Below are positions 34,289 to 42,539 of a stretch of 64,000 nt of DNA, piece by piece. How positions within the stretch are numbered: the first letter of the stretch is position 1; each line of letters begins with the position of its first letter. The notes under the pieces were generated by a model that was given only the letters and a program-made list of their open reading frames with translations, had not been told where the DNA came from and did not search any database. Both the position numbers and the translations under genes were made by a program. Origin of the DNA: CBDFLS01 sp965249185 (lineage in GTDB: Bacteria; Chloroflexota; Dehalococcoidia; Lucifugimonadales; Australimonadaceae); assembly GCA_965249185.1 (NCBI GenBank), contig CBDFLS010000001.1, positions 248,001 to 312,000 of the forward strand. Reading direction: 5' to 3'.

Positions 34289-34436
34289 AGGCCCTCCTCC
34301 ATGCGGCTCTTCACGCTGGCCTCCAGCGGCCCGTCGCGCTGGCCCAGCCGCCGGAAGAGCATCTTACCCCATTTGCCCGCCTGCTCCCAGCTTCGCCGCC
34401 ACCCACGTCACATGGCGGGCGCATCCCATGCCGCCG

Positions 34437-34445
34437 TGCTACACT
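34437..34445 (+). promoter_or_regulatory. Extended -10 element of the first MFS gene
   Basis: TGCTACACT, with TACACT at 34440-34445, lies 30 bases before the ATG. The identical TGCTACACT, within the shared string CGTGCTACACTCG, stands before the second MFS gene, so both promoters are probably descended from one. Confidence 0.5.
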
Positions 34446-34475
34446 CGGTGCCGCCCGTCCGCTTCAAAGGCCCCC

Positions 34476-35765
34476 ATGCAGCAGCCACCACCAGCCCCTG
34501 GCCTTCCCAAGAGCCGGTCCAGCCTACCCCCAGCGTTCCGATTCGCCACCTATCGGGCCTACTGGCTGGGGCTCATAGGCACCGCCAGCGGCACCCAGGT
34601 CTTCCACTTCAGCCAGCTCTGGATGATCCATGAGCTGACGGCCTCTCCCCTCTTCTTAGGCTTTGTGGGGCTTGCTCAGGCCGTGCCCGCCATCTCCCTC
34701 AACCTCGTCGGCGGAGCGGTGGCCGACAAGGTGGACAAACGCCGGCTCATCGTCACCACCTCCAGCCTGTCGGCCTTTCTCATGTTCATGCTGGCAACAC
34801 TAAGCGTGCTGGGCATTGTAGAGGTGTGGCACGTGTTCGTGGTGGACTCCCTGACGGGGGCCGTCACGGCCTTCGACTATCCGACCCGCATGGCCATCTT
34901 GCCGAATCTCGTGGACCGGAGCGCGCTCACCAGCGCCGTGGCCCTGGACGGCTCGGTCTGGTGGGGCACCCGGCTCGTCTCGCCCGCCGCGGCAGGCTTT
35001 GTGATCGCGGTGGCCGGGACAGGGGCATCCATGTACATGGGAGGGGCCGGCCTGCTCACGGCGGCCATTGTGATGTCCAGGCTCCGGCTGCGGCACGCAA
35101 TCAGCGCCGCCCCCGGAGGCACCGTCAGGCGGCTCGTGGAGGGGCTTCGGTACATCAAGGGCAACTCCGCCGTGGCCTTCCTGCTCGGCATGGGGCTGTT
35201 CACCACCTTCTTCGGCACGAGCTATATGTACCTCATGCCGGTGCTCGCCAAGGATATCTTGAAAGTGGGCTCCGGGGGCCAGGGGGTGCTCATGAGCGCC
35301 GGCGCCTTGGGCGCCCTCATCATCTCTATCTGGGTGGGCTCACGAGGACCCTTCCGCCGGCAGGGTCTCGTGCTCATCAGCGGCGCCGCCATGGGCGGGG
35401 TGTCCCTGATCGCCTTTGGGTTGACCTCCCATTACCTGGGCTCCTATCTCGTGGCCTTCGGAGCGATGTTTTTCATCGGCTTCTTCAACTCGCTGTACCT
35501 GATCTCCAACACCACCTCCCTCCAGATGCTGATCCCCGACCGGGTGCGCGGCCGGGTCATGGGAATACACTCCATGTCCATAAGCTTTATCCCGCTGGGC
35601 GGCATGCAGGCCGGCGCCATCGCCAATGTGATCGGAGCGCCCTTCGCCGTGGCCATCGGCGGCCTGGCGGTCACCGCCTTCGCCTTGGGCCCCGCCCTGC
35701 TCAACTGGCGCATGCGGCAACTGGGCTCGCTCGTGCGCCAGGCGGACCGCGACAACTCGGCCTGA
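34476..35765 (+). CDS. MFS transporter, EntS/MFS_3-like (paralogue 1)
   Basis: A 429-residue membrane protein with 10-12 hydrophobic segments. Family features include FRFATYRAYWLGLIGTASG at the N terminus, GGAVADKVDKRRLIVTTS (loop 2-3 motif, GxxxDxxxxRR), and FDYPTRMAILPNLVDRSALTSAVALDGSVWWGTRLVSPAAAGF, the pattern of the MFS_3 branch that includes the enterobactin exporter EntS. The next gene is its close paralogue on the same strand. Co-location with oxygenase genes suggests export or uptake of an aromatic or siderophore-like compound, which is inference. Confidence 0.86.
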   Translation: MQQPPPAPGLPKSRSSLPPAFRFATYRAYWLGLIGTASGTQVFHFSQLWMIHELTASPLFLGFVGLAQAVPAISLNLVGGAVADKVDKRRLIVTTSSLSAFLMFMLATLSVLGIVEVWHVFVVDSLTGAVTAFDYPTRMAILPNLVDRSALTSAVALDGSVWWGTRLVSPAAAGFVIAVAGTGASMYMGGAGLLTAAIVMSRLRLRHAISAAPGGTVRRLVEGLRYIKGNSAVAFLLGMGLFTTFFGTSYMYLMPVLAKDILKVGSGGQGVLMSAGALGALIISIWVGSRGPFRRQGLVLISGAAMGGVSLIAFGLTSHYLGSYLVAFGAMFFIGFFNSLYLISNTTSLQMLIPDRVRGRVMGIHSMSISFIPLGGMQAGAIANVIGAPFAVAIGGLAVTAFALGPALLNWRMRQLGSLVRQADRDNSA

Positions 35766-35794
35766 GGCGATAGGGCTCTCCAAGGCGTCGTAGG

Positions 35795-35830
35795 GGTCCG
35801 GGCCCTTCGAAACGCCCAAAGCCCCGGACC
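35795..35830. terminator. Hairpin between the two MFS genes
   Basis: GGTCCGGG (35795-35802) pairs perfectly with CCCGGACC (35823-35830) around a 20-base loop, 30 bases after the first MFS stop. No T tract follows. It probably limits read-through before the second gene's own promoter. Confidence 0.45.
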
Positions 35831-35851
35831 GCGTCCCCCGAATCGAGTCCA

Positions 35852-35879
35852 TTGACGGCTTTGCCGTGCGTGCTACACT
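35852..35879 (+). promoter_or_regulatory. Promoter of the second MFS gene
   Basis: TTGACG (35852-35857), 16 bases, then TACACT (35874-35879) preceded by TGC, so both a -35 and an extended -10 are present. The predicted leader to the TTG start at 35937 is about 50 bases. Confidence 0.65.
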
Positions 35880-35936
35880 CGCCCTGCCGCGCATGCAAGG
35901 CGGCGCAGCCAGAAATCCCACAAGCAGCCAGCCCCT

Positions 35937-37226
35937 TTGCAAGAGCCACAGACAGCCGGTGGGCCCAACGCGCGCCGGTTCACCATTCCTCCGGCCTTTC
36001 GCTACCCCGCGTACCGGGTCTACTTCCCGGGGCTGGTGACCATGGCCGGCGCATTCCAGGCCTTTCAGCTCAGCCTGGTCTGGCTGGCCTTCAATCTGAC
36101 GGGCTCCCCGCTCTACCTGGGGTACGTTGGTCTGGCCAGCGCCCTGCCAACCATCGCGCTCAACTTGCTCGGGGGCGTTGCCGCCGACAAACTGGACAAG
36201 CGCCGCCTGCTCATCACCACCACGGTCCTCTCCGGGCTCCTCATATTCGCGCTGGCGACGCTGACGCTGCTCGACCTGGTGAATATCTGGCACGTACTCG
36301 TCATCGCGCTCTTGACGGGCTCTGTCAACGCCTTCGACATGCCGGCCCGCAACGCCATCTACCCGCAGCTCATGGACCGCTCGGCGATGACCAGCGGCAT
36401 CGCGCTGGACTCCTCCGTCTGGTGGGGCACGCGCATCTTCTCGCCGGCCCTGGCGGGCTTCATCATCGCCGTGGCCGGGACCGCCACCGCTCTGTACCTG
36501 GCCTGCGCCGGCATGTTCATCTCAGCCGCCATCATGTCCCTGGTCCGGCTGCGGCCGATGACGCTTGCCCCCACGGGCAGCCCGGTGAGACGAATGCTGG
36601 AGGGCGTCAAATACATCAGACGCAACCCCACCATCGCGTTCCTGCTCGGCATGGGCTTCTACGCCAGCTTCTTCGGGGCCAGCTACACGATCCTCATGCC
36701 GGTGTTCGCGGAGGAGATCCTGGACGTGGGCCCCGAAGGCCTGGGCATCCTCATGAGCGCCGGGTCGTTGGGCGCCATCATCGCGTCGGTCTGGGTTGGC
36801 GCGGCGGGGGACTTCCCCCGGCGGGGCTTGGTGCTCATCGGCGGCACCGCCCTAGCCGGACTTTCCCTGGCAGCCTTTGGGCTTGCCAACGAGTACGGGG
36901 GCTCCTATCTGCTGTCCATCGTGTTGATGTTCGCCGTCGGGTCGTTCAGTTCCCTGCACGGCATTGCCAACGTGACCTCTCTCCAGCTCCTGCTCCCCGA
37001 CCAGATGCGGGGCCGCGTGATGGGGATTCATTCCATCTCCTACACCATCCCCACGCTGGGGGGAATGCCCATGGGCGCCATCGCCAATGTGATCGGCGCG
37101 CCCTTCGCCGTGGCCATAGGCGGGCTGGCGGTCACCGCCTTCGCGTTGGGCCCCGCCCTATTGAACTGGCGTATACGCAACCTGAGCGCGCTGGTGCATC
37201 AGGCCGAGGAGGCCCGATTGCCCTGA
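35937..37226 (+). CDS. MFS transporter, EntS/MFS_3-like (paralogue 2)
   Basis: A 429-residue protein closely related to the preceding one over its whole length, with the same helices and loop 2-3 motif (GGVAADKLDKRRLLITTT). The start is TTG 35937: no in-frame ATG or GTG lies nearby, and the resulting N terminus (QEPQTAGGPNARRFTIPPAFRYPAYR) aligns with the ATG-started N terminus of paralogue 1. The last 30 residues are nearly identical in both, including many silent positions. No Shine-Dalgarno sequence is evident. It probably shares or extends the substrate range of paralogue 1. Confidence 0.84.
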   Translation: MQEPQTAGGPNARRFTIPPAFRYPAYRVYFPGLVTMAGAFQAFQLSLVWLAFNLTGSPLYLGYVGLASALPTIALNLLGGVAADKLDKRRLLITTTVLSGLLIFALATLTLLDLVNIWHVLVIALLTGSVNAFDMPARNAIYPQLMDRSAMTSGIALDSSVWWGTRIFSPALAGFIIAVAGTATALYLACAGMFISAAIMSLVRLRPMTLAPTGSPVRRMLEGVKYIRRNPTIAFLLGMGFYASFFGASYTILMPVFAEEILDVGPEGLGILMSAGSLGAIIASVWVGAAGDFPRRGLVLIGGTALAGLSLAAFGLANEYGGSYLLSIVLMFAVGSFSSLHGIANVTSLQLLLPDQMRGRVMGIHSISYTIPTLGGMPMGAIANVIGAPFAVAIGGLAVTAFALGPALLNWRIRNLSALVHQAEEARLP

Positions 37227-37348
37227 GCGAAGCAGCGCCCACGGGCACAGCCACTCGCCAGATGAACGGCCGCCCTGGAAGATGTACAATGACACCGAGC
37301 ATGAGTGGGTGGATGGCATCGGGCCGGCATCCATGCGGCGAGGACGCC

Positions 37349-38668
37349 ATGGTAGCGACCAAGGCTCCAACAGGCGAGACGGCCAATGCGGCGGCGGGCG
37401 GCGCGCTCCCGGACCTCCGGGGCGACATCCGGCCGCTGGTCCCGCCCCTGGGCCTTCGCAACTACTGGTACCCGGGCATTCCCAAGAGCAAAATACCCAA
37501 GCGCCATCCCGTTCAGGTACGGATGCTGGGCGAGGAGCTCTGCCTCTTCCGGGGCGCCCAGGGCCAGGCCGTGGCCATCCGCGATATCTGCCCCCACCGG
37601 GGCGCACGGCCCTCCGAGGGCACCTGCCACTGGAAGGGCACCGTCACCTGCCCCTACCACGGCTGGACCTTCGACGAGCACGGCAAGAACGTGGCGGTGC
37701 TCAGCGAGGGCCCCGACTCCAAGATCTGCGGCAAGCCGGGCACCGAGGCCTACGTCTTCCCCACGCGGGAGCTGAAGGGCGTGGTCTTCGTCTGGATCGG
37801 GGACACAGAGCCGGCGCCCATCGAGGAGGATGTGCCCGAGGAGTTCTTCGACCCCAAGGCGTACATCCTCCACAACGACCGCATCTCCTGGCGGACCAAC
37901 TGGGCGGTGGCGCTGGAGAACTTCTTCGACGCCCACCCGAACTATCTGCACCGGGACGATCTCCAGTGGATGCTCGGCTCTCCCAGGTTCATCGCCCGCG
38001 CCACGGTGGAGGTCACGAGCCCATCCTACGAGAGGACCTCGCTGAGAGTCGCTGCCCAGCGGTCCGCGTCGCCTCCCCCCCAGGACTTCTACCCCAGCGG
38101 CTGGAGGTGGCCCAAGCACCGGTTCCGCCGGCTGTGGGCGTGGCTCTTCCTGCCCATCTTCTCGCTGACCCGGGTGGCCGCTCCCGAGGCGAAGGACCCC
38201 AGATGGCGCGCCCCCGCCTTGCACCCGCCCGGCCTGGTCCGCGTCGGCCCGGAGCACATGCCGGGCACGGGCCGGTTCCACTACGGCGGCGGCGGCCTCT
38301 TGGGCAGACTCACCCGATGGCCCGTGGCGGTTGAGGCATGGCAGAGCCGCGTCTGGTATTTCCACTACACGCAGCCCACCAACCGGGTGCAGCGGATGTG
38401 GTATAAGCTCCTGTACACTGCCTTTTACCGCTTCGCGTCACAGTACATCTTCTCTGCCCAAGACGGCGTCGTGACGCCGAACCAGCGGTGGGACTCGCCC
38501 GAGATGCTATCGCCCACCGACTCCGGAGTGGTACAGTACCGGAGGCTGATGGCTGCCAAGCACTTCGGGGGCCGCGATGCCGGGCTGCCTCAGGACGGGG
38601 CGCCCAGGGAGGCCACCCCCAGCGAGGCCGCCCACAAAGCGGCAATCAGCGGACCATCGTCCAAGTGA
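37349..38668 (+). CDS. Rieske non-heme iron oxygenase, alpha-subunit type (duplicate 1)
   Basis: A 439-residue oxygenase. The Rieske centre is C81-P-H83 and C101-x2-H104, and the mononuclear iron motif is N191-x2-D194-x-H196-x4-H201 (ENFFDAHPNYLH). The C-terminal 150 residues contain hydrophobic stretches (WLFLPIFSL; WYKLLYTAFYRF) and may associate with membrane or a hydrophobic substrate. It resembles the vanillate/phthalate and steroid-ketohydroxylase-like Rieske families. ATG 37349 has GAGG close upstream. It is followed by a LigB-type dioxygenase and then by duplicate 2, whose first 170 codons are nearly identical in DNA. No reductase is encoded nearby. Confidence 0.88.
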   Translation: MVATKAPTGETANAAAGGALPDLRGDIRPLVPPLGLRNYWYPGIPKSKIPKRHPVQVRMLGEELCLFRGAQGQAVAIRDICPHRGARPSEGTCHWKGTVTCPYHGWTFDEHGKNVAVLSEGPDSKICGKPGTEAYVFPTRELKGVVFVWIGDTEPAPIEEDVPEEFFDPKAYILHNDRISWRTNWAVALENFFDAHPNYLHRDDLQWMLGSPRFIARATVEVTSPSYERTSLRVAAQRSASPPPQDFYPSGWRWPKHRFRRLWAWLFLPIFSLTRVAAPEAKDPRWRAPALHPPGLVRVGPEHMPGTGRFHYGGGGLLGRLTRWPVAVEAWQSRVWYFHYTQPTNRVQRMWYKLLYTAFYRFASQYIFSAQDGVVTPNQRWDSPEMLSPTDSGVVQYRRLMAAKHFGGRDAGLPQDGAPREATPSEAAHKAAISGPSSK

Positions 38669-38717
38669 ACGGTTCACCCCTGTTCCCAGGGGAGCGACGG
38701 GGAGGAAGGAGAGTGTC

Positions 38718-39770
38718 ATGGGTGAAGTAATCGGTATCGGAGCAACGCACTACCCGCCCCTGATGGGGAAGCGGATGGATAACTACGCCAACGTTTTGCA
38801 CCGGCATCTGAGCGGCGAAATGGGCGAGGGCGTGCCGGAGCACATGAAGGACCCCAAGAACTGGCCCGAAGAGATGCAGCGGGAGTGGGCCAACGAGATG
38901 GAGGTCGCCGCCGAGCACAAGGAGCGGCATATAGCCGGATTCCGAAAGGTGCGGAAGGCACTCGACGACTTCAATCCCGATGTGGTCGTCCTGTTCGGCA
39001 ACGACCAAGCCGAGAACTGGCATGAGGACGTGATCCCGGCCTTTCACATCTGGATCGCCGACGAGATACCCACCCGCCGGTTCGCCACGGGCCAGAAGTT
39101 CTGCTGGAAAGACGGGAACCATTGGGACGAGCCCGAAGACCTGATGATCAACTACAAGAGCAACAAGGACCTGGCGAGGCATATCGCCACGGAGCTGATC
39201 GAGCGGGAGTTCCCCATCTCCTATTCGTACAAGGACCTCCATTACGATGGGCAGGGCATGGTCCACGCCTTCACCAACACTCTCATGTATCTGGACTGGG
39301 ACCGGAAGGGCTGGGACTATCCTGTCATCCCCATACACATGAACGGCCACGGCAAGGACGTATTGCGGCGGCGTCTTCCCGGCGAAATCGTGCCGCCCGG
39401 CCCGACCCCCAAGAGCTGCTTCCGCCTGGGGAAGATGATCCGCCAGATCGTGGACGAGCGTCCCGAGCGGGTGGCCTTCATCGCCGGCGCCAGTTGGTCC
39501 CACGCGTTCCTCCTCGAAAAGACCAGCTTCCTCTATCCCGACCTGGAGTTCGACCGGCAGCACGTCGAGGACATGAAGATCAACAGGCACGACAGGTGGG
39601 CCGAGATTACCAATCAGGAGATCGACGACTCCGGCGACGCCGAGTTCAAGCTATGGATCGCGCTCGCCGGGGCGGTAGCGGATGCCGACGTGGAGCTCGT
39701 CGACTATCTGGACAACTATATCTTCAACTCGCCCAAGTGCTTCGCCATCTTCAGGCCCAACGGGAGCTGA
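38718..39770 (+). CDS. LigB-type (class III) extradiol ring-cleavage dioxygenase
   Basis: A 350-residue protein of the protocatechuate 4,5-dioxygenase beta-subunit (LigB) superfamily. Likely metal ligands include His11 in GIGATHYPPLM, an acidic/His region near FGNDQAENWHED, and the HMNGHG motif; AFIAGASWSHAFLLEK resembles the distal catalytic His segment. It contains no LigA domain, so it may be single-subunit or partner-less. Members include ring-cleaving dioxygenases of gallate, protocatechuate and homoprotocatechuate pathways but also MEMO-like non-enzymes. It has GGAGG and AAGGAG upstream and lies between two Rieske oxygenase genes, consistent with ring hydroxylation followed by ring opening. 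Confidence 0.87.
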   Translation: MGEVIGIGATHYPPLMGKRMDNYANVLHRHLSGEMGEGVPEHMKDPKNWPEEMQREWANEMEVAAEHKERHIAGFRKVRKALDDFNPDVVVLFGNDQAENWHEDVIPAFHIWIADEIPTRRFATGQKFCWKDGNHWDEPEDLMINYKSNKDLARHIATELIEREFPISYSYKDLHYDGQGMVHAFTNTLMYLDWDRKGWDYPVIPIHMNGHGKDVLRRRLPGEIVPPGPTPKSCFRLGKMIRQIVDERPERVAFIAGASWSHAFLLEKTSFLYPDLEFDRQHVEDMKINRHDRWAEITNQEIDDSGDAEFKLWIALAGAVADADVELVDYLDNYIFNSPKCFAIFRPNGS

Positions 39771-39815
39771 GGCCGCGTGCGGCGAGATACGACGGCCGGT
39801 TAGACGAGGCGGCGC

Positions 39816-41141
39816 ATGGTCGACACGGCGGGACCCAAGGTTGCGGCACGGGGAAAGAGCGAGACGGGCGTGATCCCCGACCTGCGGGGCGACGTCCGGC
39901 CGCTGGTCCCGAAGCTGGGCCTGCGCAACTACTGGTATCCCGCCATCGCCGCGCGCAAGATACCCAAGCGCCATCCCGTTCAGGTACGGATGCTGGGCGA
40001 GGAGCTCTGCCTCTTCCGCGGCCCCCAGGGCCAGCCCGTGGCCATCCGGGACATCTGCCCCCACCGGGGCGCGCGGCCCTCCGAGGGCACCTGCCACTGG
40101 AAGGGCACCGTCACCTGCCCCTACCACGGCTGGACCTTCGACGAGCACGGCAAGAACGTGGCGGTGCTCAGCGAGGGCCCCGATTCCAAGATCTGCGGCA
40201 AGCCCGGCACCGAGGCGTACGTCTTCCCCACCCGCGAGCTGAAGGGGATTGTGTTCGTCTGGATCGGCGAGGACGAGCCTGCGCCCATCGAGGAGGATGT
40301 GCCCGAGGAGTTCTTCGACCCCAAGGGATACCTCTTTTTCAACGACGGCATTTACTGGAAGACCAACTGGGCGGTGGCCCTGGAGAACTTCTTCGACGCC
40401 CACGTGAGCTACCTGCACCGGGACAACGTCCAGCAGGTGCTGAAGTCTCCCACCCCCATTGCCAGGGCGTCGCCCGACGGAATCCGGGTCGTCTTCACCG
40501 GCAACGGGTTCCGGTTCGGCCGTCAGAGCGACGCCTTCGTTCCCAGCAACCTCAAGCCGCCGCCAATCCAGGACGTCTACCCCAGCGGCTGGAAGTGGCC
40601 CAAGCACCGGTTCCGCCGGTGGTGGACCTGGCTCTCCGCTCCCTTCTTTCTCCTCACCTGGGTGCCCGTTCCAGCCCCCGTGGACGCCGAGCGATGGGGC
40701 AGCGGCCTGAAGCTGCCGGGCATGACCCGGGTCGGCGCCGACCCGTCAGTCCGGGGCTTAGGCAAGCTGCGAGTGGGCAGCGGCACCTTCGCGGGCAGGA
40801 TGAGCCGCCAGGTGGTGGCAGTGGAGCCGTGGCTCACGCGCGTCTGGTACTTCCACTTCACCCGGCCCCGGAACCTGCTGTCGCGCGCGTGGCACCGGCT
40901 CATCTACTGGAGCGTGTACCGCTGGATCAACGAATACAACTTCTCCGAGCAGGACGGGAGCGTGATGCCGAACCAGGTGTGGGACGCACCGGAGGCGCTT
41001 TCGGCAACCGACTCCGGCGTTCTCCAGTGGCGTAGGCTGGTGATCACCAAGCACTTCGGCGGACGCGACGCCCCCTTCGGTGAGGAGCGGGCGGCGGAGC
41101 GGCCCGAGGGGCAGGCTGCCGAACCTCGGCCAACCCCGTAG
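39816..41141 (+). CDS. Rieske non-heme iron oxygenase, alpha-subunit type (duplicate 2)
   Basis: A 441-residue paralogue of the gene at 37.3 kb with identical ligand numbering (C81, H83, C101, H104; N191, D194, H196, H201). From residue 48 to about 170 the two proteins differ at only a few positions, and their DNA is identical over a run of about 110 bases. From residue 205 on they diverge strongly, especially in the putative substrate-binding half, so different substrates are likely. GAGG precedes ATG 39816. The gene ends five bases from the convergent amidohydrolase gene. Together with the LigB-type gene it forms a three-gene operon. Confidence 0.88.
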   Translation: MVDTAGPKVAARGKSETGVIPDLRGDVRPLVPKLGLRNYWYPAIAARKIPKRHPVQVRMLGEELCLFRGPQGQPVAIRDICPHRGARPSEGTCHWKGTVTCPYHGWTFDEHGKNVAVLSEGPDSKICGKPGTEAYVFPTRELKGIVFVWIGEDEPAPIEEDVPEEFFDPKGYLFFNDGIYWKTNWAVALENFFDAHVSYLHRDNVQQVLKSPTPIARASPDGIRVVFTGNGFRFGRQSDAFVPSNLKPPPIQDVYPSGWKWPKHRFRRWWTWLSAPFFLLTWVPVPAPVDAERWGSGLKLPGMTRVGADPSVRGLGKLRVGSGTFAGRMSRQVVAVEPWLTRVWYFHFTRPRNLLSRAWHRLIYWSVYRWINEYNFSEQDGSVMPNQVWDAPEALSATDSGVLQWRRLVITKHFGGRDAPFGEERAAERPEGQAAEPRPTP

Positions 41142-41145
41142 CCAG

Positions 41146-42396
41146 CTAGTCCCCGGCGGGCACGGCCTTCTCAGCGGGCTTGGGCACTGGCAGACCGTAG
41201 AACTTGGCGGTGTTGTCCACCAGGATCTTCCGTTTAGTCTCCTCGCTCAGGTCCGTTCTGCTCTCCAGGTACTCCACGGAGTGGCAGATCCGGTGCGGGT
41301 GAGCGATGTCCCCGGCGTACAGCAGAAAGTCGTCGCCGTACTCCCCCACGATAAACGGGAGCTGGTTTTCGTCCACCTCGCAGTTCACGAAGAGCTGGCC
41401 GCGCTCGATGTATCCCTGGGGTAGCAGGTCAGACCGATAGACCCTCCGCCTGATGACGCTGGAGCCGCCGATGAGCGCCTCGTCGGGGTCCTTGGACTTG
41501 GCGAACACGGTCGTGCGTTCCGATGGCAGGCCGGAGACCTCGCCCATGCGCATGGCCAGGTAGTCCAGCCACCGGGCGCCGTTTTCCATGAAGCCCACCC
41601 GCAGATTGGGGTAGCGGTCCAGCAGGCCCGAGCGGACGATGGAGTAGAACCCCAGCATCAGGCTGAACACGAAGGGGATGGCCACGGTGTCGGCCACCGC
41701 CGTGTACTGGTTGTCGAGCCCGGGGTTGCAGAAGCCGGGGTGGATGGCCACCGGCATATCCAGCTCGGCCACGGTGGCCCAGATGGGCGCCAGGCTGGGA
41801 TGATCCAGGTGCCGCTCGCCGTAGGTGCCCAGGAGCATGAGGCCCACGGAGCCCAGCTCCTTGGTGCGCCGTATCTCGCGTACCGACTCCTCCACGTCGG
41901 CGGGGTCAATGACCGTCACGAACTTGAGCCGGTCCGGGGCCTGGCTCGAAATATCCGCCATGTAGCTGTTGTAGGCCCTGGCGATAGCGCACCCGATCTT
42001 CGGGTCGTGGGCTATGGGCCAGGTAAGCAGCACCGTCGGGAAGTTCACCTGCACCGCGATGCGCTCGCGGTCGTTCTGCTCCACGCGGGCGGCGGCCGAC
42101 TCCATATCCATGGACTCCAGCGTGTCGATGTGCCCTTTGGTGGCAGCGGCCTGAATGCGCATGAGCGCAAACTGCGTGGGCACGCCGTTTTTGCGGTTCG
42201 GGTTGCCCGCGGTGGCGCTCCCGGGGCCTACATGGCGAGGAAAGCTGATGGAATCGAAGATCCAGGAGAGGTTGCCCATCACGTCGGACTCCACCACGAT
42301 GGGCCTGCGCCCCAGGTAGCGCGGGTCCCAATACTTGTCCGTGAACATGAGCTCGCTCTCTTCCACATGGCTGTCGCAGTCGTAGGCCTGGTACAT
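41146..42396 (-). CDS. Amidohydrolase family protein (ACMSD-like)
   Basis: A 416-residue TIM-barrel metal-dependent hydrolase or decarboxylase. The start shows the family pattern DCDSHVEESELMF with DxH-like residues; MPVAIHPGF holds the central metal His; and the C-terminal LLYAGDIAHPHRICHS carries the Asp-His pair typical of amidohydrolase-2 proteins. The segment TVIDPADVEESVREIRRTKELGSVGLMLLG is the common mid-barrel block. ATG 42396 is spaced five bases from GGAGGT; a GTG three codons earlier is less likely. Related enzymes decarboxylate aromatic acids or hydrolyse C-C bonds, which fits the neighbouring oxygenases. It is the first gene of a separate strand block. Confidence 0.88.
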   Translation of the reverse strand: MYQAYDCDSHVEESELMFTDKYWDPRYLGRRPIVVESDVMGNLSWIFDSISFPRHVGPGSATAGNPNRKNGVPTQFALMRIQAAATKGHIDTLESMDMESAAARVEQNDRERIAVQVNFPTVLLTWPIAHDPKIGCAIARAYNSYMADISSQAPDRLKFVTVIDPADVEESVREIRRTKELGSVGLMLLGTYGERHLDHPSLAPIWATVAELDMPVAIHPGFCNPGLDNQYTAVADTVAIPFVFSLMLGFYSIVRSGLLDRYPNLRVGFMENGARWLDYLAMRMGEVSGLPSERTTVFAKSKDPDEALIGGSSVIRRRVYRSDLLPQGYIERGQLFVNCEVDENQLPFIVGEYGDDFLLYAGDIAHPHRICHSVEYLESRTDLSEETKRKILVDNTAKFYGLPVPKPAEKAVPAGD

Positions 42397-42539
42397 AGTC
42401 GCCACCTCCGTTGGTATCGCCGCCGTGCTTCATTAGCCGGTTGCAGAAGCAGACGTAGCTCGCAGACGCAACTATGCCCCGGCGCTGCTGAGATGTCAAC
42501 GGCGGCGGGGCATAGGGAGGGAGCGGGTGAGCGGAACGG

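Noticed and set aside
39122..41035. Long plus-strand frame overlapping LigB-type and Rieske genes
   Set aside because: Arg/Pro-rich shifted frame of real genes on the same strand, with no family motifs.
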